DNA of 64,000 bases, from positions 32,522,260 through 32,586,259 of the forward strand of contig NC_039310.1 of the NCBI RefSeq assembly GCF_900246225.1. The letters run 5' to 3'. Of this stretch, positions 63,589-64,000 are shown in pieces. Position 1 is the first letter of the stretch. Each line of letters opens with the position of its first letter. Under the pieces are notes generated by a model. The model ran no database searches. It worked only from the letters and a program-made list of their open reading frames with translations, and was not told where the DNA came from. The position numbers and the translations under genes are program-made. The stretch is from Astatotilapia calliptera. Taxonomy: Eukaryota > Chordata > Actinopteri > Cichliformes > Cichlidae.

Positions 63589-64000
63589 TACAGTGGGGCA
63601 AAAAAGTATTTAGTCAGCCACTGATTGTGCAAGTTCCCCCACCTAAAATGATGACAGAGGTCAGTAATTTGCACCAGAGGTACACTTCAACTGTGAGAGA
63701 CAGAATGTGAAAAAAAAAATCCATGAATCCACATGGTAGGATTTGTAAAGAATTTATTCGTAAATCAGGGTGGAAAATAAGTATTTGGTCAATAACAAAA
63801 ATACAACCCAATACTTTGTAACATAACCTTTGTTGGCAATAACAGAGGTCAAACGTTTACTATAGGTCTTTACCAGGTTTGCACACACAGTAGCTGGTAT
63901 TTTGGCCCATTCCTCCATGCAGATCTTCTCAAGAGCAGTGGTGTTTTGGGGCTGTTGCCGAGCAACACGGACTTTCAACTCCCGCCACAGATTTTCTATG
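63589..64000 (-). mobile_element. Tc1/mariner element, one end in the window
   Basis: TA (63589-63590) is followed by CAGTGGGGCAAAAAAGTATT, the terminal inverted repeat of a common fish Tc1-like family. The minus strand carries the transposase C-terminus. The other end lies beyond 64000. Confidence 0.85.
63754..64000 (-). CDS. Tc1-like transposase, C-terminal part, runs off the window
   Basis: The minus strand from the right edge reads IENLWRELKVRVARQQPQN, TTALEKICMEEWAKIPATVC, LVKTYSKRLTSVIANKG and YVTKY. ENLW marks the third catalytic position (Glu) region of DD34E transposases. The visible part is uninterrupted, so the element may be young. The DNA-binding domain and the two Asp residues would be to the right. 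Confidence 0.75.
   Translation of the reverse strand, partial: IENLWRELKVRVARQQPQNTTALEKICMEEWAKIPATVCANLVKTYSKRLTSVIANKGYVTKYWVVFLLLTKYLFSTLIYE

Overview
The window is vertebrate nuclear DNA from a teleost fish, probably a percomorph and possibly a cichlid (inference). The evidence is the abundance of fish-type Rex1-like, L2-like and L1 LINEs, PIF/Harbinger, hAT, pogo and Tc1 DNA transposons and LTR elements, together with spliced C2H2 zinc-finger genes with GT/AG introns. No bacterial operon, CRISPR array or rRNA gene is visible. Most of the 64 kb is transposable-element sequence, much of it nested. I found no new multi-gene system; the host content is one zinc-finger gene family plus one small broken zinc-finger gene.

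Host genes. Four loci of one poly-zinc-finger family are present. Locus A (minus strand, first exon ending at 3977, start-codon exon 2373-2478) continues off the left edge. Locus B (plus strand, exons at about 10340-10420, 16701-16798, 17111-17707 and 19278-19838) is the only complete gene and predicts about 391 residues and 12 fingers. Locus C (minus strand, first exon ending at 49634, start-codon exon 45146-45252, finger exon 32829-34181, decayed last exon 31780-32405) predicts about 450 residues. Locus D (minus strand, finger exon 56843-58363, decayed last exon 55960-56469) starts beyond the right edge. C and D share a Tyr-to-stop change at the end of the finger exon that removes the last exon from the protein; that exon has since decayed in both. 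A fifth first-exon copy near 27.9 kb has no gene attached. A separate small zinc-finger gene remnant lies on the minus strand at 23.66-26.74 kb, cut by an LTR element.

Layout. 0-1.4 kb: Ty3/Gypsy remnant with gag and 3' LTR. 2-4.6 kb: 5' part of locus A and small repeats. 5.06-10.06 kb: a Harbinger element holding a LINE that holds a hAT with an L1 inserted at its edge. 10.3-20 kb: locus B, whose first intron carries a long-inverted-repeat element, a second Harbinger copy, a LINE fragment and another Harbinger family. 20.4-31.6 kb: solo LTRs, L1 pieces, an LTR element, the zinc-finger remnant, hAT elements and a Tc1 scrap. 31.8-34.2 kb: finger exons of locus C. 34.5-45 kb: intron of locus C with a pogo transposase split by an L1, three L1 3' ends, a purine-rich array with two tRNA-like modules, and nested LTRs. 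45.1-49.7 kb: first exons of locus C and an 804-codon LINE ORF. 50.6-55.8 kb: another LINE, LTRs and a Tc1 relic. 55.9-58.4 kb: locus D. 59.2-64 kb: an L2-like LINE, an L1 fragment and a Tc1 element running off the edge.

The zinc-finger genes would encode sequence-specific nuclear DNA-binding proteins. They have no KRAB, SCAN or BTB domain in the exons visible here. The transposons are almost all broken; several pairs of paralogous segments serve as natural empty-site controls that date insertions relative to each other.
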